From contig NZ_LT707006.1 in the NCBI RefSeq assembly GCF_900155865.1, forward strand, positions 1,199,626 through 1,263,625: DNA of 64,000 nt, given 5' to 3'. Of this stretch, positions 44,482 through 53,742 are shown piece by piece. The position numbers and the translations under genes are program-made. The notes below the pieces were generated by a model, which worked only from the letters and a program-made list of their open reading frames with translations, was not told where the DNA came from and searched no databases. The DNA is from Bacteroides bouchesdurhonensis. GTDB lineage: Bacteria; Bacteroidota; Bacteroidia; Bacteroidales; Bacteroidaceae. Numbering within the stretch: the stretch's first letter is position 1; each line of letters starts with the position of its first letter.

Positions 44482-45096
44482 ATGATAACTTCTTCTATAG
44501 ATACGTTGGTTTGTGATACGGCACAGATTGCTGTCTGGCAATCTGATCCTGCCTATGACTATAATCGTGAGTTGATTACTCCGGAGATTAATTTCTTTGA
44601 ATGGATTAACCAGCGGTTTGGGGAATTATTACGTAAGATATTTGGTGGCCGCTTTTCGGAGCAATATTCAGAGTTGATTTTAATATGTATTGCTATTGTT
44701 ATTTTGCTTCTGATTATCTGGTTTGTTTACCGGAAACGCCCCGGATTTTTTATGCGTTCGCCTAAAAGTGCTTTACCATATACTATAGAAGAGGATACAA
44801 TTTATGGAGTTGATTTCCCGGAAGGAATTGCTGACGCACTTGCGCGTAGTGATTATCGGGAAGCTATACGTTTGCTTTATTTACAGACATTAAAGTACTT
44901 GAGTGATGCCAAACGTATTGATTGGCAACCGTATAAAACAGCTACTCAATATAATAGCGAAGTACGAATGCCTGCCTTTCGTGAACTGACAAATCATTTT
45001 CTGCGGGTTCGTTATGGAAATTTTGAAGCAACGGAGCAACTTTTCCGTATAATGCAAACCTTGCAAGAGGAGATCCGGAAAGGGGGTGCTTCGTGA
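44482..45096 (+). CDS. DUF4129-type membrane protein
   Basis: 204 residues from the ATG at 44482, 18 bp after the previous stop. One central membrane helix (LILICIAIVILLLIIWFVY, about residues 70-90), then a soluble domain with IADALARSDYREAIRLLYLQTLKYLSD, cited by its AxRLLYLxxL motif, and FRELTNHFLRVRYGNFEATEQLF, the DUF4129 hallmark seen at the C-terminal end of transglutaminase-like proteins. Function unknown. Its TGA overlaps the GTG of the next gene. Confidence 0.82.
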   Translation: MITSSIDTLVCDTAQIAVWQSDPAYDYNRELITPEINFFEWINQRFGELLRKIFGGRFSEQYSELILICIAIVILLLIIWFVYRKRPGFFMRSPKSALPYTIEEDTIYGVDFPEGIADALARSDYREAIRLLYLQTLKYLSDAKRIDWQPYKTATQYNSEVRMPAFRELTNHFLRVRYGNFEATEQLFRIMQTLQEEIRKGGAS

Positions 45097-46367
45097 AAGG
45101 AAGTCGTTGGTTTATTTTGGGTATTACGGCTTTTCTGCTGCTGATGTTTGCAGTGGAATATCGTATGCCAAAGAAATTCGTGTGGACTCCAACTTTTAGT
45201 CATTATGATAAACAACCTTTCGGATGCGCATTGTTCGATAGTATATTGTCATCTTCTTTACCTCTTGGCTATTCTCTCTCGTCCAAAACATTTTATCAAT
45301 TGGAACAGGAAGACACATTACATAATCGGGCTATATTGATAGTGGATAAGTCTCTGAGGTTTAGTGAATTGGATGTAGAGTCTTTGTTGGAAATGGCTGA
45401 ACGGGGGAATAAGATTATGTTGATAAGTACTTCCTTTGGTAAGGAATTGGAAGATACTTTGAAGTTTACTTGCTCCTATTCTTATTTTAGTCCGTTGATG
45501 ATGAAAAAGTATGCGTCTTCATTAGCAAAAAAGGATAGTATTTATTGGGTAGGGGATACTACTGTTTATTCCCGACAAGTATTTTGTTTTTATCCAATTC
45601 TATGTAGCTCTTATTTTCGTGATTATTATTCATTGCCTTTTCAAAGGTTGGCGGAGAAAGATCTTGTAGGAGGCATGGATGACGTTGTGATTGATGAAGA
45701 TACAGCAAAGGTATATGGAAATTATCATCCTTCAATGGCATTTGTCCGTCCATGGGGGAAAGGGGAAATCATTTTAGTGTCTACGCCTTTGCTTTTTACG
45801 AATTATGGTGTGTTGGATGGAGACAACGCAACTTATCTTTTCCGGTTATTGTCAAGAATGAAAAACTTGCCTGTCGTGCGTACAGCGGCATATCAGCAAG
45901 GAATAGAACAATTGCAGGAAACGCCTCTCAGGTATTTCCTCTCTCAGCGTCCTTTACGTTGGGCCATATACCTAACTATGATTGCAATATTGCTTTTCAT
46001 GATATTTACTGCAAAAAGGAGGCAAAGAGCGATACCTGTGATTCCTGAACCGGAGAATAGATCGCTGGAATTTACTAAATTGATAGGTACACTTTATTAT
46101 CAAAAGAATGATCATGCCAACTTGGTACATAAGAAGTTTACTTATTTTGCAGAAGAGTTAAGAAGAGAAGTACAGGTAGATATTGAAGAAGTGACCGATG
46201 ATGAGTACTCGTTTCTTAAGATTGCTCAAAAAACAGGTATGGATGTGGAAGTAATAGGGAAATTTATTCGTGAAATCAGACCGGTGATTTATGGAGGACG
46301 TACTTTGTCGGCGGAAGAGATGAAACGATTTATTGATAAAATGAATGAAATAATGAATCATATCTAA
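45093..46367 (+). CDS. DUF4350-type membrane protein
   Basis: 424 residues starting with GTG inside the GTGA overlap with the DUF4129 gene. N-terminal membrane helix (WFILGITAFLLLMFAVEY), a periplasmic GATase-like domain with RAILIVDKSLRFSELDVESL, GKGEIILVSTPLLFTNYGV and later NATYLFRLLSR, then a second helix near residue 300 (AIYLTMIAILLFMIFTAKRR) and a cytoplasmic helical tail. This is the DUF4350 layout. Such proteins recur with MoxR and DUF58; role unknown. Confidence 0.85.
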   Translation: MKGSRWFILGITAFLLLMFAVEYRMPKKFVWTPTFSHYDKQPFGCALFDSILSSSLPLGYSLSSKTFYQLEQEDTLHNRAILIVDKSLRFSELDVESLLEMAERGNKIMLISTSFGKELEDTLKFTCSYSYFSPLMMKKYASSLAKKDSIYWVGDTTVYSRQVFCFYPILCSSYFRDYYSLPFQRLAEKDLVGGMDDVVIDEDTAKVYGNYHPSMAFVRPWGKGEIILVSTPLLFTNYGVLDGDNATYLFRLLSRMKNLPVVRTAAYQQGIEQLQETPLRYFLSQRPLRWAIYLTMIAILLFMIFTAKRRQRAIPVIPEPENRSLEFTKLIGTLYYQKNDHANLVHKKFTYFAEELRREVQVDIEEVTDDEYSFLKIAQKTGMDVEVIGKFIREIRPVIYGGRTLSAEEMKRFIDKMNEIMNHI

Positions 46368-46378
46368 AGAAAAAATAT

Positions 46379-47353
46379 ATGGAAGAGAATACAGAACAAC
46401 GGATAGATTTAACGCTTTTTTCCGAGAAGATACAAGAACTGAAGGATAGGATTGCTTCCGTTATTGTTGGACAAGAACAAACGGTTGATTTGGTGCTGAC
46501 TGCTATCCTTGCCAATGGTCATATCTTGATAGAGGGAGTGCCGGGAGTTGCTAAGACTTTGTTGGCCCGATTGACTGCCCGCTTGGTAGATGCAGACTTT
46601 AGTCGTATTCAGTTCACTCCGGATTTGATGCCGAGTGATGTATTGGGTACTACAGTATTCAACATGAAAAACAATGATTTTGATTTTCATAGAGGACCTA
46701 TTTTCGCTGATATTGTATTGGTGGACGAGATTAACCGTGCACCTGCCAAGACACAAGCTGCTCTGTTTGAAGTCATGGAAGAACGTCAGATAACCATTGA
46801 CGGGATGACGTATCGGATGGGCGACCTTTATACCATTCTTGCTACTCAGAATCCTGTAGAACAGGAAGGTACCTATAAGCTTCCTGAGGCACAGCTCGAT
46901 CGATTTTTAATGAAAATAACGATGAGTTATCCGTCCTTGGACGAGGAAGTGAATATCTTGGAACGTCATCATACAAATACTTCATTGGTAAAATTGGATA
47001 ATGTGGTACCAGCAATCACTCGTGAGGAGTTATTATCGCTCCGGGCATTGATGGGGCAGGTTTTTGTAGATCGTACATTGATCCAATACATTGCGATGAT
47101 TGTACAACAGACCCGTACCAGTAAGGCGGTATATTTGGGAGCTTCTCCACGTGCTTCAGTTGCCATGTTGCAGTCTTCTAAAGCATATGCTTTGCTACAA
47201 GGCCGTGATTTTGTGACACCGGAAGATATTAAGTTTGTAGCTCCTTTTGTGCTTCAACACCGTTTGATTTTGACTGCGGAAGCTGAGATGGAGGGATATT
47301 CTCCTGTTAAGGTTACTCAACGATTGATTGATAGGGTGGAAGTGCCGAAATAA
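46379..47353 (+). CDS. MoxR family AAA+ ATPase
   Basis: 324 residues, 11 bp after the previous gene. Walker A GVPGVAKTLLAR (near residue 55), Walker B IVLVDEINRAPAKTQAALFEVMEE (cited by DEINRA), sensor ATQNPVEQEGTY near 160, and PEAQLDRFLMKI. MoxR ATPases act as chaperones for the maturation of VWA/DUF58 partners or membrane complexes; the partner DUF58 gene follows directly. Confidence 0.95.
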   Translation: MEENTEQRIDLTLFSEKIQELKDRIASVIVGQEQTVDLVLTAILANGHILIEGVPGVAKTLLARLTARLVDADFSRIQFTPDLMPSDVLGTTVFNMKNNDFDFHRGPIFADIVLVDEINRAPAKTQAALFEVMEERQITIDGMTYRMGDLYTILATQNPVEQEGTYKLPEAQLDRFLMKITMSYPSLDEEVNILERHHTNTSLVKLDNVVPAITREELLSLRALMGQVFVDRTLIQYIAMIVQQTRTSKAVYLGASPRASVAMLQSSKAYALLQGRDFVTPEDIKFVAPFVLQHRLILTAEAEMEGYSPVKVTQRLIDRVEVPK

Positions 47354-47401
47354 TATTCTCTTAGCTGTTAAATCAATTTGTATAATTTATAATTTAAGGA
47401 T

Positions 47402-48712
47402 TTGTACCTCACTCGCCGTTTTTATATTGCCCTTGTTCTGGTTATCCTATTATTGGGTAGCGGATATGTATTTGCTCCATTGTTTATAATAGGGCAAATA
47501 GCTCTTGTTATCTTATTTCTGATGGCGTTGATAGACGGATTTCTACTTTATAGTATTCATGGGATCAGAGCATATCGTCGATGTGCCGACCGTTTTTCAA
47601 ACGGAGATAACAATGAAGTGAATATCCGTGTAGAAAGTAGTTATCCACGCTCGGTATCTCTGGATATTATTGATGAGATTCCTTTTATCTTTCAGAAACG
47701 TGATATTGATTTTAAGATAAAGTTGCAAGCGAATGAAGGAAGAACAATTACTTATTCACTGCGACCAACGAGACGGGGTGTTTACGGCTTTGGACATATC
47801 AGAGTCTTTGTAACCTTGCAGATCGGTTTGCTTTCACGACGTTACACTTGTGGTGAACCTCTGGAAATCAAGGTATATCCTTCTTATCTGATGTTGCACC
47901 AGTATGAGTTGCTGGCTATTAATGATAATCTTACTGAGCTGGGAATTAAACGTATACGTCGGATAGGACATCATACAGAGTTTGAGCAGATAAAAGATTA
48001 TGTAAAAGGAGATGATTATCGGACAATCAACTGGAAAGCCAGTGCCCGCCGACATCAATTAATGGTGAATGTTTATCAGGATGAACGTTCTCAACAGATT
48101 TTTAATGTGATTGATAAGGGGAGGATCATGCAACAGGCTTTTCGTGGAATGACATTGCTTGATTATGCGATGAATGCTTCTTTAGTGCTATCTTATGTGG
48201 CTTTACAAAAAGAAGATAAAGCAGGTTTGGTAACCTTTGACGAACATTTTGATTCGTTTGTTCCGGCTTCTAAACAGCCCGGACACATGCAGACTCTCCT
48301 TGAAAGTTTGTATAGTCAGCATACGACTTTTGGTGAAACAGACTTTTCTGCTCTTTGTGTTCACATGAATAAGCATGTTGGTAAACGAAGCCTTCTGATT
48401 TTATATACGAATTTTACTAATATCAGTAGTATGAATCGGCAACTAACTTATTTGAAACAGTTGAATCGCCAGCATCGTTTATTAGTCGTCTTTTTTGAAG
48501 ATGCGGATTTGAAAGCCTATATTGCTGCTCCTGCACAAAATGCTGAAGAATACTACCGGCATGTAATTGCCGAGAAATTTGCTTTTGAAAAGAGACTGAT
48601 TGTTTCTACTTTGAAACAGCATGGAATTTATTCCTTGCTGACTACTCCTGAGAATCTGTCTATTGACGTAATCAATAAATATCTGGAGATAAAGTCAAGA
48701 CAATTATTGTAG
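47402..48712 (+). CDS. DUF58 domain protein (MoxR partner)
   Basis: 436 residues; start TTG at 47402, with AAGGA right before it; no ATG lies upstream in frame, and the next Met would remove the membrane helices. Two helices at residues 7-45, a beta-rich domain, then the DUF58 core EFEQIKDYVKGDDYRTINWKA-type motif near 200-222 (YVxGDxxRxINWKASAR) and a VWA-like domain to the end. Proteins of this type are bound by MoxR ATPases. Last gene of the cluster. Confidence 0.9.
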   Translation: MYLTRRFYIALVLVILLLGSGYVFAPLFIIGQIALVILFLMALIDGFLLYSIHGIRAYRRCADRFSNGDNNEVNIRVESSYPRSVSLDIIDEIPFIFQKRDIDFKIKLQANEGRTITYSLRPTRRGVYGFGHIRVFVTLQIGLLSRRYTCGEPLEIKVYPSYLMLHQYELLAINDNLTELGIKRIRRIGHHTEFEQIKDYVKGDDYRTINWKASARRHQLMVNVYQDERSQQIFNVIDKGRIMQQAFRGMTLLDYAMNASLVLSYVALQKEDKAGLVTFDEHFDSFVPASKQPGHMQTLLESLYSQHTTFGETDFSALCVHMNKHVGKRSLLILYTNFTNISSMNRQLTYLKQLNRQHRLLVVFFEDADLKAYIAAPAQNAEEYYRHVIAEKFAFEKRLIVSTLKQHGIYSLLTTPENLSIDVINKYLEIKSRQLL

Positions 48713-48733
48713 TTTTACCAGTTGGAACTAAAT

Positions 48734-48961
48734 TTATAATCCAAGTGCTTTCTGTGTCTCGATAAAGAAGAAAGTAGCCATACCGATAAGCACAATTCCT
48801 AATACTCCATAGAAAAGTCGTGCCCGATTGTGCCCCACATTCCGGACGATAGATTGTGCATTGCGGGTAGTGAAAAACCAGTTCCAGTTAAACAATGCCG
48901 CCAGCAGGGAAGTTATTCCTGCCAGCGCAAAGATTCCTTGTACGATATATTGTCCAGTCAT
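48734..48961 (-). CDS. Small membrane protein of the immunity-17 (Imm17) type
   Basis: 75 residues with two membrane helices ([19 protein letters not shown] and [21 protein letters not shown]) joined by a conserved [24 protein letters not shown] loop, cited by its W-FFT and VRNVGR-like residues. It matches the small proteins annotated Imm17. No toxin gene is near; it overlaps the start of the tsaE stop by 4 bp (ATGA), so it is co-transcribed with tsaE. Confidence 0.7.
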   Translation of the reverse strand: MTGQYIVQGIFALAGITSLLAALFNWNWFFTTRNAQSIVRNVGHNRARLFYGVLGIVLIGMATFFFIETQKALGL

Positions 48962-49371
48962 AACTTAATAGTTCTGCTTCCGTCTTCCAATTCCTCTATA
49001 GTTACTTTTACAGCGTCTCCCGGTAATAGCTCTTCTACCAGTTCTGGCCATTCAATGAAACAAAGAGCACCGCTATAGAAATAGTCCTCATAGCCCATAT
49101 CATAAACTTCACTCAGTTTTTTGATACGGTAAAAGTCGAAATGATAAATCAATTCTCCCGTTTCATCCGAACGGTATTCATTAACAATAGCAAAAGTTGG
49201 AGAACTAATTACATCCGAAACGCCTAGTTCTTCGCAAAGTGCTTTGACAAATGTAGTTTTACCTGCGCCCATTTTTCCATATAAGGCAAAGACTGTGTTG
49301 TCTCCCATGGCAGCAATAAATTCGCGAGCTGCTTCATGGATGTTTTCTAACGATTGAATTTTGATTTCCAT
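48958..49371 (-). CDS. tsaE: tRNA threonylcarbamoyladenosine biosynthesis ATPase
   Basis: 137 residues. Walker [17 protein letters not shown] near residue 29, [11 protein letters not shown] near 57, and the C-terminal [19 protein letters not shown] with the WPE motif of TsaE. Works with TsaB/TsaC/TsaD to make t6A on ANN-decoding tRNAs. Four-base overlap with the following Imm17-like gene. Confidence 0.95.
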   Translation of the reverse strand: MEIKIQSLENIHEAAREFIAAMGDNTVFALYGKMGAGKTTFVKALCEELGVSDVISSPTFAIVNEYRSDETGELIYHFDFYRIKKLSEVYDMGYEDYFYSGALCFIEWPELVEELLPGDAVKVTIEELEDGSRTIKL

Positions 49372-49390
49372 ATGCTAACTTTTTATCTAA

Positions 49391-50194
49391 CTATTTTTTG
49401 ATAAGGCTCTTCCCGGTTTTGCAAATTGCATAAATCAGAATAGAGAAGAATATAATGGAAGCCCCCGAAGGTACTTTCCAATGATAAGAGATGAACAATC
49501 CTCCCAAACATCCCAGAAAACCGATGACAATAGATAGCCAGATGATTTTCTTGAAATTATATGTAAACAGATTGGCAGTCATTTGCGGGATTGTGAGTAA
49601 TGAGATAGCTAAAACAATGCCTACCATACGTAAGCAAGCGACAATCGTTAATGCGATGAACATCATTAGCAGATACTCAAATATTTCTACGGGGATCTTT
49701 TGAGAACGGGCAAACTCCCGGTCGAAAGCGATATATACGATAGGGCGGATATACAAATAGAAGAATCCGGTCATTATTAGGGCTAATATCCCCAACATCC
49801 ATAAATCTACCTGATTGATGGTTAGAATGTTCCCGAAAAGATAAGCGGAAAGGTCGGGTGCAAAACCCGGAGACAGAAAACTGAACATGATGCCTAGAGC
49901 CATTCCTAAAGTCCAGAATACAGCGATGGCAGAATCTTCCCGCATGTCTTTCCGTTTACTGAGCCATTCTACTCCAAAAGCAGATAGTACGGAAAAGATG
50001 GCAGCTGTAAGTATTGGCGAAATCCCAGTAAACAATCCTAATCCTATCCCTCCGAAAGAGGCATGGGTTATTCCGCCACTGATAAACACCAGTCGGCGGG
50101 TAACGATATATGTACCGATAATTCCACAGGCAATGCTTGCCAGCAAGCTTCCTAATAGGGCATGTTGAAAGAATGTATATTGTAGTAAATCCAC
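49391..50194 (-). CDS. Metal ABC transporter permease (ZnuB/MntB type)
   Basis: 267 residues, eight or so membrane helices. The N-terminus ALLGSLLASIACGIIGTYIVTRRLVFISGG and THASFGGIGLG, with the ABC-3 family signature (SGGITHASFGGIGLGLF), and LLMMFIALTIVACLRMVGIVL are typical of zinc/manganese permeases. The ATPase and binding-protein genes are not adjacent, so they must be elsewhere. Metal specificity unknown. Confidence 0.9.
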   Translation of the reverse strand: MDLLQYTFFQHALLGSLLASIACGIIGTYIVTRRLVFISGGITHASFGGIGLGLFTGISPILTAAIFSVLSAFGVEWLSKRKDMREDSAIAVFWTLGMALGIMFSFLSPGFAPDLSAYLFGNILTINQVDLWMLGILALIMTGFFYLYIRPIVYIAFDREFARSQKIPVEIFEYLLMMFIALTIVACLRMVGIVLAISLLTIPQMTANLFTYNFKKIIWLSIVIGFLGCLGGLFISYHWKVPSGASIIFFSILIYAICKTGKSLIKK

Positions 50195-50209
50195 TTTTTA
50201 AATTTTGAA

Positions 50210-50635
50210 TTATGAGTGTGATGTCCTGCGTTCTCCGATGATCAAGAATACTTCATCTTTAAGATCGTCCGGCAGTTCAACTCCTCGAAGTTGCAGACTG
50301 CGTATCCATCCTGCGACATCTACATCCTGCATGGTATACAATACATCTCGAAATTGATTGGTCTCTTCATCGGTATAGGTGTCTCCGGTCCGTCCGATAA
50401 ACTGATCCAACTCTTCGTCATCGTAATATTCTATTTTTTTGCTGACGGCAGCCAAAAGACTTTCTTTCTCGCATATCTCATGTTGTCCGCAGCATTCTAC
50501 ATCCACTTCCTTCACTTCAGGCATTCGATCCAATTCGCCTTTGGCAATTTTCTGTTCCAGTCTTTTGTTGCGGATTATTCCGGCAATCAGTGCGATAATG
50601 CCCAGCAACACTAGACCCGTTATGAGTATCCACAT
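50210..50635 (-). CDS. Conserved membrane-anchored protein
   Basis: 141 residues: one N-terminal helix (ILITGLVLLGIIALIAGII) followed by a soluble part with CCGQHEICEKES (possible Cys cluster, about residues 48-58) and an acidic helical tail. Conserved-looking but family not recognised. It begins upstream of the metal permease (15 bp gap), so the two are probably co-transcribed; the Cys/His group might bind metal, an inference from context. Confidence 0.75.
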   Translation of the reverse strand: MWILITGLVLLGIIALIAGIIRNKRLEQKIAKGELDRMPEVKEVDVECCGQHEICEKESLLAAVSKKIEYYDDEELDQFIGRTGDTYTDEETNQFRDVLYTMQDVDVAGWIRSLQLRGVELPDDLKDEVFLIIGERRTSHS

Positions 50636-50745
50636 AATTATAATCAGTCAATTTTCTGCAAAGTTACTTATTAATTTGTATTCTATCATGTATGGTATCT
50701 ATTTCTTTTCTTACTTTTGTACCTTACTAACTAAATTATTATACG

Positions 50746-51843
50746 ATGAAACGACTTCATTTGTTCGATATAGTAGGTATATGTTTATTCTTTCTTTGCA
50801 TTTCTTGTGCAGAAGACAGAAGTGTGTTTGGTGATGACTTTGTAACTCCGAAGATGACAAATGAGAATACAATCCAGTTTACGGTAGAGATAGCCAGTGA
50901 TTGGAGGCAAATTGATTTGTCTGCCAATGGAGGGAGAATGGTGATCGATTGGGGAGATGGGCGTTTACAAAAGATTGAAGATCCCAGTCAAACGATTATT
51001 AGTTATAAATATGGAAATTGCCGGAGTTATCGTGTTAGAATTTGGGCCGAAGAATTGGATTATTGTGCGATAGGGACCGAATTATTGAATGTGAGTGACT
51101 TGCATTTGGGAATTCTGCCTCGGATGACTAATTTGAATATAAATAGTTTAAAATCTACTACAGAATTGGATTTGAGTACTTCTTGTCCTAATGTGGAAGA
51201 TCTTAGTATTGGCAATATGCCTGATCTGGAACGGTTGGATATCGTTCAGTGTGATAACTTGAAAACATTACAGATTTATTCGAATCCTAAATTGACATCA
51301 TTGGAAATAGGTAGTAAGCCTTATCTGGAGAAATTATACTGTTCTTATAATAACCTGACTTCTCTTTCTATGAAAGGTCTGCCTCTCTTAAAGGAAGTCG
51401 ATTGCAGTTGTAATCCGAATCTTTCGACATTAAAATTTGATGATGGGATGGCAATAGGTTCCTTGTTTATCAATTATTGTAATTTTGATAAGATTGATTT
51501 TCTGGATAAATTGCCAACGATGACCGAGTTTGGTTGTAGTTACAATAAACTAACGGAATTACATATGCCAGGAGCTTTTTCAATTGCTTATTTACGTTGT
51601 GATAATAATCAATTGACGCACTTGTCAATTGAGGATACGTGGATATTAACTCAGTTGGATTGTCATTCCAATTGTCTGGGAGCAGATGCTTTGAATGAGC
51701 TTTTTGAATCATTGGAACAAGTCCGTCCGTCCGATTATATGCGGTATATACTTTCGATTTACGATAACCCAGGAGAAAAGACTTGCCAGAAAGAGATACC
51801 TATACGCAAAGGATGGAAGCTGGAGGGTTATCGTTGGAATTAG
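50746..51843 (+). CDS. Leucine-rich-repeat lipoprotein
   Basis: 365 residues. Lipobox CISC (Cys22) followed by AEDRS. Residues 35-120 look like a beta-sandwich (MVIDWGDGRLQKIED, the WGDG pattern of PKD-like domains in Bacteroides lipoproteins). Residues 120-330 hold LRR-like units of about 20 residues: LKTLQIYSNPKLTSLEIGS, LEKLYCSYNNLTSLSMKG, MTEFGCSYNKLTELHMPG, LRCDNNQLTHLSIED. Such repeats bind proteins at the surface. TACTTTTG at 50712-50719 is a likely -7 box. Confidence 0.85.
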   Translation: MKRLHLFDIVGICLFFLCISCAEDRSVFGDDFVTPKMTNENTIQFTVEIASDWRQIDLSANGGRMVIDWGDGRLQKIEDPSQTIISYKYGNCRSYRVRIWAEELDYCAIGTELLNVSDLHLGILPRMTNLNINSLKSTTELDLSTSCPNVEDLSIGNMPDLERLDIVQCDNLKTLQIYSNPKLTSLEIGSKPYLEKLYCSYNNLTSLSMKGLPLLKEVDCSCNPNLSTLKFDDGMAIGSLFINYCNFDKIDFLDKLPTMTEFGCSYNKLTELHMPGAFSIAYLRCDNNQLTHLSIEDTWILTQLDCHSNCLGADALNELFESLEQVRPSDYMRYILSIYDNPGEKTCQKEIPIRKGWKLEGYRWN

Positions 51844-51870
51844 CTATTAAATTAAAATCTATATAATACT

Positions 51871-52869
51871 ATGAGGAAACATATTTTGTTAGTAGGATTA
51901 TTATTTGCCAGCTGGAGTCTTTATGCTCAGACTCCACTAGAAAAAGGGTTGAGAAGTATTAATTGTTCTTCTGCTAAAGCTACTATTGGCTTTTTGGCTG
52001 CAGATGAGTTGGAAGGGCGTGAGGCAGGATTTCATGGGGCACGTGTATCTTCTGAATACATCGTTTCTTTATTACAGTGGATGGGAATACAACCTTTGAA
52101 TGAAAGTTATTTTCAGCCTTTCGAAGCTTACCGTAAAGAACGCCAGAAGCAAGGGAGACTTGAGGTGCATCCTGATTCTATTGCAAAGTTGAAACTTGGA
52201 GTCCATCAAAAACTTTCTATGAGAAATGTTCTGGGAATGATTCCCGGTAAAAATGCCAATGAATATGTTATTGTAGGTGCGCACTTTGATCATTTAGGGG
52301 TTGATCCGGCTCTCGATGGGGATCAGATATATAACGGTGCGGATGATAATGCTTCCGGTGTATCTGCTGTATTACAGATAGCCCGCGCTTTTGTTACGAG
52401 TGGGCAGCAACCGGAACGGAATGTCATCTTTGCTTTTTGGGATGGAGAAGAGAAAGGTTTGCTCGGTTCTAAATATTTTGTACAGAATTGCCCTTTTATT
52501 TCTCAGATTAAAGGATATTTGAACTTCGATATGATCGGACGTAATAATAAGCCCGAACAACCTCAACAGGTTGTTTATTTCTATACCGCAGCTCATCCTG
52601 TTTTTGGTGATTGGCTGAAAGAGGACATTAAAAAGTATGGGTTGAAACTTCAACCTGATTATCGTGCGTGGGATAATCCTGTGGGAGGTAGCGATAACGG
52701 TACATTTGCCAAAGTCGGTATTCCTATTATTTGGTATCATACAGATGGGCATCCTGACTATCACCAACCATCGGACCATGCCGACCGGTTGAATTGGGAT
52801 AAAATTGTAGAAATAACTAAAGCCTCTTTCTTGAATATGTGGAAGATGGCGAATGAGAAAAGCTATTAG
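51871..52869 (+). CDS. M28 family zinc aminopeptidase, secreted
   Basis: 332 residues with a signal peptide ending near LYAQ (residues 1-19). Metal ligands: VGAHFDHLG near residue 136, GADDNASGVSAVLQIAR near 156, FWDGEEKGLLGSKYF near 190 (catalytic Glu-Glu), and FDMIGRNN, with the last His in WYHTDGHPDYHQPSDHADRL near 290. Such enzymes remove N-terminal residues from peptides. Follows the LRR gene by 27 bp. Confidence 0.92.
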   Translation: MRKHILLVGLLFASWSLYAQTPLEKGLRSINCSSAKATIGFLAADELEGREAGFHGARVSSEYIVSLLQWMGIQPLNESYFQPFEAYRKERQKQGRLEVHPDSIAKLKLGVHQKLSMRNVLGMIPGKNANEYVIVGAHFDHLGVDPALDGDQIYNGADDNASGVSAVLQIARAFVTSGQQPERNVIFAFWDGEEKGLLGSKYFVQNCPFISQIKGYLNFDMIGRNNKPEQPQQVVYFYTAAHPVFGDWLKEDIKKYGLKLQPDYRAWDNPVGGSDNGTFAKVGIPIIWYHTDGHPDYHQPSDHADRLNWDKIVEITKASFLNMWKMANEKSY

Positions 52870-52873
52870 TTAA

Positions 52874-53590
52874 TTACATTCTGCAATAAAGAGCCGAAGG
52901 TATCAATCTGAACAGCCATGCTACATATTTCCATCTTTTGGAGACGAAAGCTACCTTTTTCTTATGAGAGATGGCTTTCGTTATTTGTTTTACAGCTTTA
53001 TCTACTGGTGTGACCCAAAATAGCCCTTCTCCTTTTGCCATAGCTGTGTTTACAAATCCGGGACGAATATCCGTAGTATAAATAGGGTACGGAGATTTGG
53101 TCGCTTTTTGTCGAAGTCCTTCCATGTAGTTGATTTGATAGGCTTTGGAAGCATTGTAAGCGGGAGCGATGCCACTTCCTCGAGTACCTCCTACGGAAGA
53201 AATGGCGACTAAATGACCGCTCTTTTGGGTTTCGAAATAGCGGAAGCCCCAATTGGCTATATGGGTAAATCCGATTACATTGGTTAATAGAGTCGGTTCT
53301 TCCAGCTGATAAGATAGTTCCGGGTTTAACTCTCCCGTTCCTGCACAGATAATCAGAATATCCATTCCTCCCATTTTCTGTACAAGTGATTCTAATCTTG
53401 AGAGGGTGGTTTGGGTGTTGGTAATATCACATACCTGATAAAATACTTGATCTTGATTTTGATTGAAGAGTTCTTTAAGTAAGTTTTCTCTGCGTCCGGT
53501 AATGCCGACCAGACAATTTTCTCGCAGATATTGTTCTGCTAATCCGCGACCAATGCCCGAAGTGGCACCTATAATCATTATTCTTTTCAT
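52874..53590 (-). CDS. Short-chain dehydrogenase/reductase
   Basis: 238 residues, classical SDR. Cofactor loop MIIGATSGIGRGLAE (TGxxxGxG variant), NNAG replaced by LIICAGTGELNP, catalytic Ser in AISSVGGTRGSG and YNASKAYQINYMEGL with the YxxxK pair near residues 150-154. Substrate unknown. Convergent with the M28 gene (4 bp apart). The Crp/Fnr gene lies 152 bp upstream. Confidence 0.9.
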   Translation of the reverse strand: MKRIMIIGATSGIGRGLAEQYLRENCLVGITGRRENLLKELFNQNQDQVFYQVCDITNTQTTLSRLESLVQKMGGMDILIICAGTGELNPELSYQLEEPTLLTNVIGFTHIANWGFRYFETQKSGHLVAISSVGGTRGSGIAPAYNASKAYQINYMEGLRQKATKSPYPIYTTDIRPGFVNTAMAKGEGLFWVTPVDKAVKQITKAISHKKKVAFVSKRWKYVAWLFRLIPSALYCRM

Positions 53591-53742
53591 AAGTGAATGT
53601 CAGTATGGTTTTGCCTGCAAAAGTAGAGGAGGATAATGAGAATATTCTTGATTTCAATCAAGAATTGAAAGAAATTTGTAGTTTAACTATTTAGACAGGA
53701 AATTGATACTTATAATGGTAGTTGTATGGGTGCAAGTGTATG

